Part shown: positions 19,833 through 30,636 of the stretch, piece after piece | Position numbering within the stretch: the stretch's first letter is position 1 | How the letters are laid out: each line of letters starts with the position of its first letter | Assembly: GCF_004362215.1 (NCBI RefSeq) | Contig: NZ_SNWR01000001.1 | Coordinates: forward strand, 3,392,001-3,456,000 | Length of the DNA: 64,000 nt | From: Paractinoplanes brasiliensis | Lineage (GTDB): Bacteria; Actinomycetota; Actinomycetes; Mycobacteriales; Micromonosporaceae | Reading direction: 5' to 3' | Made by a program: the position numbers and the translations under genes | Notes under the pieces: generated by a model | Seen by the model: the letters and a program-made list of their open reading frames with translations, nothing else | Told to the model about the DNA's origin: nothing | Database searches by the model: none

Positions 19833-21032
19833 CTAACTGTTCCGGCGCACCCGAGCCTCGAGCCGTTCCCGCCCGGCGGGCGGGGTCAGCTTGGCGAACC
19901 GCTCCAGCGCGTCCCGGGCCTCCCCCGTGACACCTCCCGGCACCTGCACGTCGACCGTGACGATCAGGTCTCCGGGTGGTCCGTTCTTGCGCATGATGCC
20001 CTTGCCGCGCGCCCGTAGCTTGCGGCCGCTCGGCGTGCCCGGCGGCACCCTCAGGGTGACCGGGCCGTCCAGCGTCGGCACGCGCAGATCCGTGCCGAGC
20101 ACAGCCTCGGCAATGGTGACCGGCACCACCAGGGTCAGATCATCGCCCGTACGCCCGAACAACTCGTCCGGTCGCACACTGACCTGCACGTACAGGTCGC
20201 CGGCGGGCCCGCCCCGATCGCCCGGCTCGCCGCGGCCGCTGAGCCGGATGCGCTGGCCGTCGGCGACCCCGGCCGGGAACCGGACGTTGATCGTGCGGTT
20301 CTTGGTGACTCCGCCCGTGCCGCGGCACTCCGGGCACTTCTGGTCGACGATCGTGCCCGCGCCCTGGCAGTCGCGGCACGGCTCCGAGAAGCTGAACGAC
20401 CCCTGGTTGCGCGAGATCAGACCGCTGCCCGCGCACTGCGGGCAGGTCCGCGGCGAGGTGCCCGGTTTGGCGCCGTTGCCGTGACAGGTCTCGCACTCGC
20501 CGGCCGAGCGCAGCGTGAGGGGCAACGTCGTGCCCTTCACGGCCTGCGCGAAGTCGAGCGTCACCTCGGTCTCGACATCCCGGCCGCGGCGGGGACCGCC
20601 ACGGCGTGCGGCGCCGCCTCCAGGGCCGCCGCCCGAGAATATCGAGCTGAAGATGTCCGAGAAGCCGGCGCCGCCGAAGCGCCGGTCGCCGGCGCCGCCC
20701 CCGGCCGCCCCGGCGCCGCTGAACCCGCCGAACAGGTCGGACGGGTCGAACTGCGCGCCGCCACCGGACCGTGCGCCGCGACGGAAGGCGCCCGAGCCGA
20801 ACAGCGAACGCATCTCGTCGTACTCTTTGCGCTTCTTGTCGTCCGAGAGCACGTCGTACGCCTCGGAGGCGGCCTTGAACTTCTCTTCCGCCTCCTTGTT
20901 GCCCGGGTTGCGGTCCGGGTGCAGATCACGGGCGAGCTTCCGGTACGCCTTCTTGATCTCGTCGGTCGGAGCGGACTTGGGCACGCCGAGAACGGCATAG
21001 AAGTCCTTTTCGAGCCAGTCCTTCGAGCTCAT
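19833..21032 (-). CDS. dnaJ: Molecular chaperone DnaJ
   Basis: A 399-residue type I DnaJ. The J domain spans about 10-75 with HPD at 38-40. It is followed by a Gly/Phe- and Gly/Ala-rich linker (about 78-150), the four zinc-finger repeats CETCHGNG, CPQCAGSG, CRDCQGAG and CPECRGTG, and the C-terminal substrate-binding beta domains. It stimulates DnaK ATPase and delivers clients. Third gene of the heat-shock operon, 67 bases after grpE. Confidence 0.96.
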   Translation of the reverse strand: MSSKDWLEKDFYAVLGVPKSAPTDEIKKAYRKLARDLHPDRNPGNKEAEEKFKAASEAYDVLSDDKKRKEYDEMRSLFGSGAFRRGARSGGGAQFDPSDLFGGFSGAGAAGGGAGDRRFGGAGFSDIFSSIFSGGGPGGGAARRGGPRRGRDVETEVTLDFAQAVKGTTLPLTLRSAGECETCHGNGAKPGTSPRTCPQCAGSGLISRNQGSFSFSEPCRDCQGAGTIVDQKCPECRGTGGVTKNRTINVRFPAGVADGQRIRLSGRGEPGDRGGPAGDLYVQVSVRPDELFGRTGDDLTLVVPVTIAEAVLGTDLRVPTLDGPVTLRVPPGTPSGRKLRARGKGIMRKNGPPGDLIVTVDVQVPGGVTGEARDALERFAKLTPPAGRERLEARVRRNS

Positions 21033-21099
21033 CCCGCCTCCCCCCTCCTGCGGCAGGTCCCGCCCGCCGCAGAGCGGCAGGCGGGACGAACGTGTGAGA

Positions 21100-21752
21100 T
21101 CACTCCGGGTCGGCCACCGCGACCATGGCCGGTCGCAGCAGTCGCTCGCCCAGGCTGTAGCCGCGGCGCATGACCTCGACGCAGGTCGGCTCGGTGACGT
21201 CCGCGGACGTCTGGTGAGCGACCGCCTCGTGGCGGTTGGGGTCGAACGGGTCGCCCTTCTCGCCGAAGGCCACCAGGCCCAGCTTGCCGGTCACCGTGGT
21301 CAGTGACTCGGCCACCGAGGCGAACGGCCCGACCAGGTCGCCGTGCTCGCGAGCCCGGTCGATGTCGTCGAGCACCGGCAGCAGCGAGGTGAGCACCGCG
21401 CCGGTGGTCTGCTCGGCCGCCGCGCCCCGGTCGCGGTCGACCCGCTTGCGGTAGTTGGCGTACTCGGCGGTGACCCGTTGCAGGTCGTGGGTCCGCTCCT
21501 CGAGCTCGGTCCGCAGCGCCTCGAGTTCGGCGCCCAGGGCCGGCTTCGGCTCCTCGGGCTTCTCAGCGTCGTCGGCGGTCACAGTCGCCTCGTCCTCGGG
21601 CTCGTCCTCGGGCTCGGCCGCGCGGTGTGCGCCGACCGTGGCCTTGCCCTTGGCCGTGGGGGCCTTGGACTCGGCCTTCGCATCGATCTTGCGACGGTCC
21701 CGGATGACGACCCGCTCGGTCGCCCGACCGTCGTTCTCGTCGTCCGTGGCGG

Positions 21753-21756
<4 letters not shown>
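21100..21756 (-). CDS. grpE: Nucleotide exchange factor GrpE
   Basis: A 218-residue GrpE with an unusually long acidic, disordered N-terminus (1-75, many EDEPEDE stretches). The long helix ELEALRTELEERTHDLQRVTAEY and the C-terminal beta domain with FGEKGDPFDPNRHEAV, ending GYSLGERLLRPAMVAVADPE, follow. It releases ADP from DnaK. The start overlaps the dnaK stop (ATGA), so the two are translationally coupled. Confidence 0.95.
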
Positions 21757-23651
<1,895 letters not shown>

Positions 23652-23685
23652 GGTTGGTTCCTCGCTTCGGGGTTGCTCAGTGAAG

Positions 23686-23706
23686 GTTGAGTGCAACGGA
23701 CTCAAT
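23686..23706. promoter_or_regulatory. HAIR element 1 upstream of dnaK
   Basis: GTTGAGT, seven bases, ACTCAAT: the core TTGAGT-N7-ACTCAA is a perfect HspR operator. It ends 35 bases before the dnaK ATG. Confidence 0.9.
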
Positions 23707-23738
23707 GATGCCACGGGCGCGCACATCGTCAAGTCGAA

Positions 23739-23759
23739 GTTGAGTCTCCTCGACGCAAC
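23739..23759. promoter_or_regulatory. HAIR-like element 2 upstream of dnaK
   Basis: GTTGAGT, seven bases, ACGCAAC: a weaker second HspR site with one core change in the right arm. It starts 53 bases upstream of site 1. Multiple HAIR sites before dnaK are known in Streptomyces. Confidence 0.7.
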
Positions 23760-23863
23760 TGCCAGGCAGCTCACAGCCCCGCCCGCAGTTCGGTAGATAC
23801 CTGTCCGGTCACGGCATACCGGCCGCTGTTGTCCCGGATGCATAGATCGGGCACTCTTTACCC

Positions 23864-25840
23864 GTGACGACGCACGGTGACGCGGTCGGTCCGTCGGCCC
23901 TGTCCGCCGCACCCGCCGCCACGCAAGAGCCCGCCTCCGCCCCGGCTGGCTCGGCGGAGGAGAAAGCGCAGGTCAGCGTGATGGCCGCCGATTCAGCAGA
24001 CCGCTTCGAGGGTACTGAATCCAGCGTGCCCCGCCCACCTCAGGACATCGAGCCCGGAAAAACGGAGACGGCCGACGCCCGTCCCGCCGACCTGGGCGAG
24101 GCCGACGCGCGCAAGGCCACCGAGGCGCCCCCGGCGATCAGCCGGCTCGCCGAGGCCCTCAGCGCGCTCCGCTCGGCGATCGGCGGCACGGCGTACCCCC
24201 TGGTCATGCCGTCGGCCGAGGAGGCTCAGCGGGTCGGCGCGGCGCTCACCACCCAGCTCGACGACTACCTGCTGCCCCGGCTGGCCCGGCTCGACGCCCC
24301 GCTGCTGGTGGTCGTCGGCGGTTCCACCGGCGCCGGCAAGTCGACATTGGTCAACAGCCTCGTCCGCGCCCCCGTCAGCACGGCCGGGGTGCTGCGCCCG
24401 ACCACACGATCGCCGGTGCTGGTCAGCAACCCCGCCGACCTGCCCTGGTTCCAGCAGGGTCAGCTGCTGCCCGGGCTGGTACGCACCCGCGAGCCCAGCA
24501 ACGACGCCGGCGCGCTCCAACTCGTCTCCGCGCCCGCGCTCGGCGCCGGGCTGGCCTTCCTCGACGCGCCCGACATCGACTCGGTGGTCGACCGCAACCG
24601 CAAGCTCGCCGCGCAACTGCTGGCGGCGGCCGACCTGTGGCTGTTCGTCACCACCGCCGCCCGGTACGCCGACGCCGTGCCCTGGGAACTGCTCACCACG
24701 GCCCGCCTGCGCGGCACGGTGATCGCCCTGGTGCTCGACCGGGTCCCGGCCGAGGCCGCCCCCGAGATCGCCACCCACCTGCAGGACATGCTCAACGTCC
24801 GCGACCTGGGCGCGGCCCCGCTGTTCGTGCTGCCCGAGACCAGGCTCGACGGCCAGGGCCTGATCAGCGAGGACGTGATCCGCCCGCTGCAGGACTGGTT
24901 CGGCCGGCTCGCCGCCGACTCCCACGCGCGCTCGGCGGTGGTGCGTCAGACGCTGGACGGCGCGCTCGCCTCGCTCGGGCCGGCCGTCGAGGGGTTGGCC
25001 GACGCGGCCGACGAGCAGGCCCGCGCGGCCAAGGCGCTGGGCGACAGGGTCACCGCGGCTTATCGCACCGGACGCCAGACGATGGCCGACGGGCTGCGCG
25101 ACGGCCGCCTGCTGCGGGGCGAGGTGCTCGCCCGCTGGCAGGAGTTCGTCGGCACCGGCGAGTTCCTGAAAACCCTGGAGAGCAAGGTCGGCCAGATCCG
25201 CGACCGGTTCGTGGCCGCGCTCACCGGGCGGCCGGCGCCGGGGCGCAACCTGCAGATGGCGCTCGAGTCCCAGCTGGTCACGCTGCTGCGCGGCATCGCG
25301 GCGGACGCGGCCGAACAGGCGTACTCGGCCTGGCAGGCCCACCCGGCGGGGGCGGCTCTGCTCGACGCCGGGCTGCAACGCCCCGCCGCCGACCTGCCCG
25401 AGCGGGCCGATCGCCTGGTGCGCGACTGGCAGCAGTGGGTGCTCGGCCTGGTGCGGGCCGAGGGAGCCGACAAGAGGGTGGTGGCACGCGGGGCGGCGTA
25501 CGCGGTCAACGGGGCCGGCCTGGCCGTGATGATCGCCGTGTTCACCTCGACCGCCTTCATCCCGACCGGGCTCGAGGTCGCCGCGGGCGCCGGCAGCGCG
25601 GTCGCCGCTCAGAAGGTGCTCGAGGCGATCTTCGGAGACCAGGCCATCCGTACGCTCGCCACCCAGGCCCGCGAGGATCTGCTGCTCCGCACGGACAAGC
25701 TGCTCGACGAGGAGGCCGCGCGTTTCACCGACCGGCTCGCCGCCGTCGGCCTGGACGCCGAACCGGGGGCCCGCCTGCGACAGGCCGCCGCCGATGTGGA
25801 GACTGCCCGTACCGAACTGGCGTTGACGGGGAGCGCATGA
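23864..25840 (+). CDS. Dynamin-like GTPase, first of a pair
   Basis: A 658-residue protein from GTG 23864. A disordered Ala/Pro/Glu-rich N-terminus (1-90) precedes a dynamin-type GTPase domain with P-loop GGSTGAGKST at 152-161, the switch Thr in RPTTRSPV and a DxxG-like FLDAPDID. Long helices follow, then a hydrophobic segment at about 545-575 (AVNGAGLAVMIAVFTSTAFI) that should be a membrane anchor or hairpin. Its stop overlaps the next GTPase gene (ATGA). Adjacent dynamin-like pairs called DynA/DynB stabilise FtsZ rings in Streptomyces sporulation septa; this pair fits that pattern, but orthology is inferred from layout only. Confidence 0.8.
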   Translation: MTTHGDAVGPSALSAAPAATQEPASAPAGSAEEKAQVSVMAADSADRFEGTESSVPRPPQDIEPGKTETADARPADLGEADARKATEAPPAISRLAEALSALRSAIGGTAYPLVMPSAEEAQRVGAALTTQLDDYLLPRLARLDAPLLVVVGGSTGAGKSTLVNSLVRAPVSTAGVLRPTTRSPVLVSNPADLPWFQQGQLLPGLVRTREPSNDAGALQLVSAPALGAGLAFLDAPDIDSVVDRNRKLAAQLLAAADLWLFVTTAARYADAVPWELLTTARLRGTVIALVLDRVPAEAAPEIATHLQDMLNVRDLGAAPLFVLPETRLDGQGLISEDVIRPLQDWFGRLAADSHARSAVVRQTLDGALASLGPAVEGLADAADEQARAAKALGDRVTAAYRTGRQTMADGLRDGRLLRGEVLARWQEFVGTGEFLKTLESKVGQIRDRFVAALTGRPAPGRNLQMALESQLVTLLRGIAADAAEQAYSAWQAHPAGAALLDAGLQRPAADLPERADRLVRDWQQWVLGLVRAEGADKRVVARGAAYAVNGAGLAVMIAVFTSTAFIPTGLEVAAGAGSAVAAQKVLEAIFGDQAIRTLATQAREDLLLRTDKLLDEEAARFTDRLAAVGLDAEPGARLRQAAADVETARTELALTGSA

Positions 25841-27525
25841 GCCTGGTGAAAGACGTTCGCGACGACAAGCGGGTCGACTCCGAGCGGCTGGTGCAGCGGC
25901 TCGAGGCACTGAGCCGTTTCCTGCGCCTGGTCGACCCGCATCTGCCGGACAACGACCTGGTGGCCGCGCACACGCTCGTCGAGCGGGCCGGCAACCGGCT
26001 GGCGCTCTCGCGTGACCACACCGTCGTCGCGCTCGCCGGCAGCACCGGCAGTGGCAAGTCCAGCCTGTTCAACGCGCTGGCCCGGCTCAAGCTGTCGCCG
26101 GTCGGCGTGCGGCGGCCGACCACCGGCGTCGCTCACGCCTGTGTCTGGGGCCCCCTCGAACCGGCCAACAAGCTGCTCGACTGGGTCGGCGTGCTCCCGC
26201 GGCACAGGTTCATCCGCGAGAGCGCGCTCGACGGCGACGACGAGGCCTCGCTGCGCGGGCTGGTGCTGCTCGACCTGCCCGACTTCGACTCGGTCGAACG
26301 TGGGCACCGCCTCGAGGTCGACCGCCTGCTCGGCCTGGTCGACCTGATCGTCTGGGTGGTCGACCCGCAGAAATACGGCGACCGGATCCTGCACCAGGCC
26401 TACCTGTCGCAGTTCCGCTCGCACGCCGCGGTCACCGTCGTCGTGCTCAACCAGGCCGACCGGCTGTCCACCCAGGACACCGAGCTGGTGCTGAACGATC
26501 TGAAGCGCCTGCTCACCGAGGACGGGCTGGACGAGGCGCCGGTGCTGGCCACGTCGGCCAAACAGCCCGGCATGCTGGCCGAGCTGCGCGGGTCGCTCGA
26601 GACCACGGTGGCCGAGCGGCAGGCCGCGCTGCGCCGGGTTGCCGGCGACGTCGAGACCGTGAGCGAGCCGCTGACCGCCATGATCGGCCCGCCCGCGGCC
26701 GAGGACGAGGTCGACCGGGCCACCGTCCGCCAGCTGACCGACGCGCTCGCCGTCTCGGCCGGGGTCGGCGCGGTCTCCGACGCCACCGCGGCGGCCTATC
26801 GGCACAGGGCCGCGGCCGCCACCGGCTGGCCCCTGACCCGTGGCCTGCGCCGCCTGCGTCCCGACCCGTTGCGCCGGCTGCACTTGTCGGACAAACCCGC
26901 CGAGAAAGTTGCCGACGACGACGCCCCGCGCGTGCCGTCGACCGAGCTCGTGCCGCGCACGTCGCTGCCCGAGGCCGACGCCGCGCAGCGGTCCGCGGTC
27001 AGCCTGGCCGTACGGGCCGTCTCCGACCGGGCCGCCGCTCCGCTGCCCGAGGTGTGGAAGCCCGCCCTGACCAACGCCGCCCGCTCCCGGGCAGCCGACC
27101 TGTCCGACGCGCTCGACCGCGCGATCGGCACGACCGACCTCGGTGTGGCCAGGACGCCGCTGTGGTGGCGGGTGGCCGGGGCGCTGCACTGGTTGTTCCT
27201 GGCGGCCGCGGTCTTCGGCCTGGGCTGGCTGATCCTGGGCTACGCCCTCCGGGCACTCGGACTGCCCGAAATGGACGATCCGCAGATCGGCGTGATGCCG
27301 CTGCCGACCGCGCTGATGCTCGGCGGCCTGCTCCTCGGGGTGCTGTTGTGGCTGCTCCTGCGCCCGGCAGTGGAGTGGGGCGCCCGGCGCGCCCGGCGCC
27401 GGGCCGAGCAGCGCCTGCGGGCCTCGGTGACCGAGGTCGGGCGGGAATACGTGGTCGCCCCGGTGCGCGAGGTGCTGAACTCGTACGCACAGGCGCGTGA
27501 AGCTCTGACCGCCGTGCGTTCGTAG
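25837..27525 (+). CDS. Dynamin-like GTPase with C-terminal membrane hairpin, second of a pair
   Basis: A 562-residue protein starting at ATG 25837 inside the end of the previous gene. P-loop GSTGSGKSS at 68-76, RRPTTGVAHAC as switch I, LLDLPDFDS as the DxxG region and VVLNQADR as the NKxD-like base motif. Two transmembrane segments (about 448-470 and 487-507) with an acidic loop between them, then a basic amphipathic helix WGARRARRRAEQRLR. Databases often call such proteins YfjP-type GTPases. As with its partner, membrane remodelling or divisome stabilisation is the likely role. Confidence 0.82.
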   Translation: MSLVKDVRDDKRVDSERLVQRLEALSRFLRLVDPHLPDNDLVAAHTLVERAGNRLALSRDHTVVALAGSTGSGKSSLFNALARLKLSPVGVRRPTTGVAHACVWGPLEPANKLLDWVGVLPRHRFIRESALDGDDEASLRGLVLLDLPDFDSVERGHRLEVDRLLGLVDLIVWVVDPQKYGDRILHQAYLSQFRSHAAVTVVVLNQADRLSTQDTELVLNDLKRLLTEDGLDEAPVLATSAKQPGMLAELRGSLETTVAERQAALRRVAGDVETVSEPLTAMIGPPAAEDEVDRATVRQLTDALAVSAGVGAVSDATAAAYRHRAAAATGWPLTRGLRRLRPDPLRRLHLSDKPAEKVADDDAPRVPSTELVPRTSLPEADAAQRSAVSLAVRAVSDRAAAPLPEVWKPALTNAARSRAADLSDALDRAIGTTDLGVARTPLWWRVAGALHWLFLAAAVFGLGWLILGYALRALGLPEMDDPQIGVMPLPTALMLGGLLLGVLLWLLLRPAVEWGARRARRRAEQRLRASVTEVGREYVVAPVREVLNSYAQAREALTAVRS

Positions 27526-27562
27526 TAGTCCCAGCACGCACCGTGGCGGGTAGGCTCGCGAC

Positions 27563-28774
27563 ATGCCCGCACCACAGACTCCGTACGAGGCGGTCCTGCA
27601 CGCGGCCCGTGACGTGGCGAAGCTCGACTGCGCGCTGGACGCCGAGATGCTGGGAACGGCTCTGCTCGGCAGTGTCTACTCCGTGGCGCACGACGACCGC
27701 GCTGCCGCCGTCCGCCGTTTCGTCGGCGAGTTCCTTTCCGCGACCACTCGCCGGCGTACAGCGTCGGCCACCACGATTCGCGAGGTCTTCGCCGTTCTCG
27801 TGCCCGACGCCGAGGGCGCTTCCGGGGTGCGGCGGGGGCCTCAGACGCCGGCGTGGGCCGACCAGCTCGGCCGCGTCCGTCCCACCGGCTGTTACGCGTA
27901 CGGGGATGTCTTCGGTGATCAAACGTCGTACCTGGTGACCTTCGCCTACGACGACGAGCGCGACGGCGGTCCGGAACACGCGGTCGTCGCGCTGGTCGAC
28001 CACAACATCGGCATCACGAAAGACATCTATGTCGGGCCCTCGGCCGAGCGCATCCTCGCCCAGGTGCGCCAGATGTGCGCGGGCGACGAGCTGACCTGGT
28101 TCCGCGAGGAAGATCCGGGCCGGCTGCGGGGCGAGATCGATCGCCACCTCGAGATCACCGACGCCCTGGGCGACCTGCCGAGCGAGGGCTCGCTGGCCAC
28201 CGACCGGGCCCTGGCCGGCGCGCGGCTGGCCCTGCTGCCGGCGGCCACCACCCCGCCGCTGACCGAACCACCCGCGGTCAACAGCACCGATCTCGTACGG
28301 GATTTCCTCGCCTCACCCGAAGCGGCGCGTTTCGGCCTCGACCGGGTGCACGCCGACGACGAGCTGGCGTCGCTGCACTTCTGCCTGAGCCTGATCCTCG
28401 ACCACGCGGCGAGCCTGCCCGACCCCGATCCGCTGCGCTGGAGTCCCGCCGTGGCCGGGCTGTTCCTGCTCGACTGGGTGCACCGGCGCGCTGTCCTCGA
28501 CATGGACGACGCGGCGATGCTGCCCCGGGTGACGCGGGGCTGGTCGGCCTACGCGATTCGGCGGCGCGACCTGCCCGGGGCCGCGGCCGACCAGACCGAC
28601 CAGGTGGTCGAGGAGATGATCCCCGAGTTCGCCCGGCTTTACGCGACGGGCGAGAAACGCAGCCCGGCGACGGCGGCGGTGGCGCAGCTGATCTCCGAAG
28701 GGGTCGACCCCAACGACAGCGACGCGATCGACGCCTGGATCGAGGCCAACCGCCACCGTCTCGACGACGCCTGA
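27563..28774 (+). CDS. Conserved hypothetical protein downstream of dynamin pair
   Basis: A 403-residue soluble protein, ATG 27563, starting 37 bases after the second GTPase stop. It has no signal peptide, membrane helix or motif I can name. Visible regions are an alpha-helical N-terminus, a central beta segment SYLVTFAYDDERDGGPEHAVVAL followed by VDHNIGITKDIYVG, and a helical C-terminal half with FCLSLILDHAASLPDPDP. Long Actinobacteria-specific proteins of this style occur beside many core genes. Same-strand closeness suggests a shared transcript with the GTPases, but no functional link is shown. Confidence 0.75.
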   Translation: MPAPQTPYEAVLHAARDVAKLDCALDAEMLGTALLGSVYSVAHDDRAAAVRRFVGEFLSATTRRRTASATTIREVFAVLVPDAEGASGVRRGPQTPAWADQLGRVRPTGCYAYGDVFGDQTSYLVTFAYDDERDGGPEHAVVALVDHNIGITKDIYVGPSAERILAQVRQMCAGDELTWFREEDPGRLRGEIDRHLEITDALGDLPSEGSLATDRALAGARLALLPAATTPPLTEPPAVNSTDLVRDFLASPEAARFGLDRVHADDELASLHFCLSLILDHAASLPDPDPLRWSPAVAGLFLLDWVHRRAVLDMDDAAMLPRVTRGWSAYAIRRRDLPGAAADQTDQVVEEMIPEFARLYATGEKRSPATAAVAQLISEGVDPNDSDAIDAWIEANRHRLDDA

Positions 28775-28776
28775 GG

Positions 28777-30198
28777 TCACCAGCGCCCGGTCAGATCCTC
28801 GCTGTGCTCGGCGTGGTGCCGGCCCACCCGGGAACTGCGCTGCTGCTCGGGGGTCGTCCGGTCGTCGGCGTGGTGCTGGCTGCTCGCCCGATGGCTGCCG
28901 CGGTAGGAGCGGTTCTGGTTCTCGTCCGCACGGTCCTGGAGGACGATACGGCCGTGATGCCCGCCCCCGGTGTTGGCGTAGCTGCGCTCGATGATGCTGG
29001 ACGGTCGGATGTTGTTCGAACGTTCGGCCACAGCTGACCTCCGGCTGTGTTCGGACCGGCCACGTGACCGGTGACGGGCTGTCTTCTTGCTGTGCTTGTT
29101 CTCTTCGCACCCGCGGTGGCGGGGCCGGTCGGCGGGCTCGCGATCATGCCGCCGGGACGGCTCGGAGTCGGCGGGGTCGCGGTCGTGACGACCGGTGGGC
29201 TCGGCGTCACCGGGATCCTCATGGTCGTCACTCGCACCGTTGTCGCCCGGCACGTCGCTGTCGCCCGGCATATCGCTGTCGCCCGGCATATCGCTGTCGC
29301 CCGGCGCATCGCTGTCGACCGGCACGTCGCTGTCGACCGGCACATCGCTGTCGACCGGCACGTCAGGGAGGCCGGGCACGGTCGGCGCCTCGACCTCCGC
29401 TTCGTCCTGCTCGTCGGGCTCAGGCACGGGCGGCAGTCCGGGGACGAACGGTTTCCTGCCCCAGTGCGCCGGGTCGTCCCGCCCAGCGCCGGGCTTGCCG
29501 CCGCCATCGGACAAACCACCACCATCCCGTACGCCTCCCGGCGCCCCGCCCCTGGAAGGCCGGCCGACACTAGGGCCGTCGTGCCCGGACCCGCCCCCCG
29601 AAGAAGGTCGACCATCGCGGGGGTCGTCGTGGGCCGACCCGCCCCCGGGAGGCCGGCTACCGGGGCTGTCCTGGTCCGACCCGCCCCTGAGAACTCGTCC
29701 GGTGCCCGAGTCGTCATCGTGCGACCTGCCCCCGGAGGACCAGCCGCCGCCGGATCGGTCACGCTGCCGGGGGCCGCTGTGCTTCCGGCCCGGGTCGACG
29801 CGGGGGCCGCCGGACGGCGCGGGACCCGCTTGGCCGAGCAGCTTCCCCGCCCGTACGGCGGCATCGGCGCCCTTCAAGGCCCCACGGACAGCGCCGCTCA
29901 CCGAATCGGGCGACGGCGACGGGTCCCGCGGCGGCTGTTGCCGGACCGGCCCCGAGGAGGTCGGCGGCAGGAAAGGAATGTCCATGGTGTCCGTTCGCCC
30001 GCCGGAAAGCTCGCGCGACCCCGCGGTAATGGCGGCCAGGGTCGGTACCGACGCCAACCCCACCAACATCGCCACGATCAGCACATAACGACGCGTCGGC
30101 CCGGAGAACCCGGTGTCGGCCCGGTAGACCCCGTTGAGCCGCTTGCGCATCACCTTCATCGGCGGCACGAGGTGGTCGTCGTCGCGCTGGTCCGGCAC
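28777..30198 (-). CDS. Single-pass membrane protein with Asp/Ser/Pro hexapeptide repeats
   Basis: About 473 residues from GTG 30198, which has GGGGGAG upstream; earlier in-frame starts exist up to 30315. A basic N-terminus and one transmembrane helix (YVLIVAMLVGLASVPTLAAI) precede an extracellular-looking low-complexity region. First comes Gly/Ser/Asp/Pro/Arg-rich sequence, then seven tandem six-residue repeats of the form VPVDSD or MPGDSD, then a His/Arg/Ser-rich basic end. The charge layout (acidic repeat, basic tail) suggests a wall-spanning stalk. It converges on the gene at 27563 with two bases between stops. Function unknown. Confidence 0.7.
   Translation of the reverse strand: MPDQRDDDHLVPPMKVMRKRLNGVYRADTGFSGPTRRYVLIVAMLVGLASVPTLAAITAGSRELSGGRTDTMDIPFLPPTSSGPVRQQPPRDPSPSPDSVSGAVRGALKGADAAVRAGKLLGQAGPAPSGGPRVDPGRKHSGPRQRDRSGGGWSSGGRSHDDDSGTGRVLRGGSDQDSPGSRPPGGGSAHDDPRDGRPSSGGGSGHDGPSVGRPSRGGAPGGVRDGGGLSDGGGKPGAGRDDPAHWGRKPFVPGLPPVPEPDEQDEAEVEAPTVPGLPDVPVDSDVPVDSDVPVDSDAPGDSDMPGDSDMPGDSDVPGDNGASDDHEDPGDAEPTGRHDRDPADSEPSRRHDREPADRPRHRGCEENKHSKKTARHRSRGRSEHSRRSAVAERSNNIRPSSIIERSYANTGGGHHGRIVLQDRADENQNRSYRGSHRASSQHHADDRTTPEQQRSSRVGRHHAEHSEDLTGRW
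29241..29363 (-). repeat. 18-bp tandem repeat coding for VPVDSD/MPGDSD units
   Basis: About seven copies of an 18-base unit, seen on the + strand as variants of CCCGGCATATCGCTGTCG. They fall in two sublineages, PVDSD and PGDSD. Lengths stay multiples of three, so copy-number change would keep the frame. Confidence 0.8.
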
Positions 30199-30636
30199 GG
30201 CCGGGCTCCCCCTCTGCGTCGGCATCAACGGGCCGCGGCCGGCTGCAATGATCAACATTGATCGACCGCGGATACCGAATGAACGACGCATGGGCATGAA
30301 GGCAGCGGCGAACATTGCCCGTTCGTACGGTAGTGACCGTACGAAAGCCGCTTATTCGGACAAATAAGGGCACCGATATGACGGACGAATTTCTCGACTG
30401 TGATCGACCTGGCCTGTAACGGGGCTCACGTTCTCTGTCAGGATGGGGGCGACGGCACCGCCGCCGTCGCTTCGCCGACCCAGCGGGGCAAGGTGGGGGC
30501 CGTCACTCCCCGGCGGGGTCCAGGCCCGCGCCGATACGCCGCGCGGCAACCTCACCCGGGCCAGGCGCGGTGACCAGCGGTCCGCCGCGCGTACGGGTAA
30601 CACCCGTCGCGGCGCAGAGATGAACAGGGAGACTCG
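30199..30636. other. Divergent intergenic region with two palindromes
   Basis: About 440 bases between the Asp/Ser-repeat protein gene and the dehydrogenase operon. Besides the 24-bp palindrome at 30322-30345 it holds CTTATT at 30351-30356 and AATAAG at 30363-30368 as a second inverted repeat. No extra gene is convincing. Confidence 0.5.
30322..30345. promoter_or_regulatory. Perfect 24-bp palindrome, candidate operator
   Basis: TTCGTACGGT, four bases (AGTG), ACCGTACGAA: ten perfectly paired positions each side. Placed about 125 bases upstream of the Asp/Ser-repeat membrane protein start and about 290 before the dehydrogenase operon. The size and symmetry fit a TetR-, MarR- or GntR-type dimer site. 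Confidence 0.6.
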
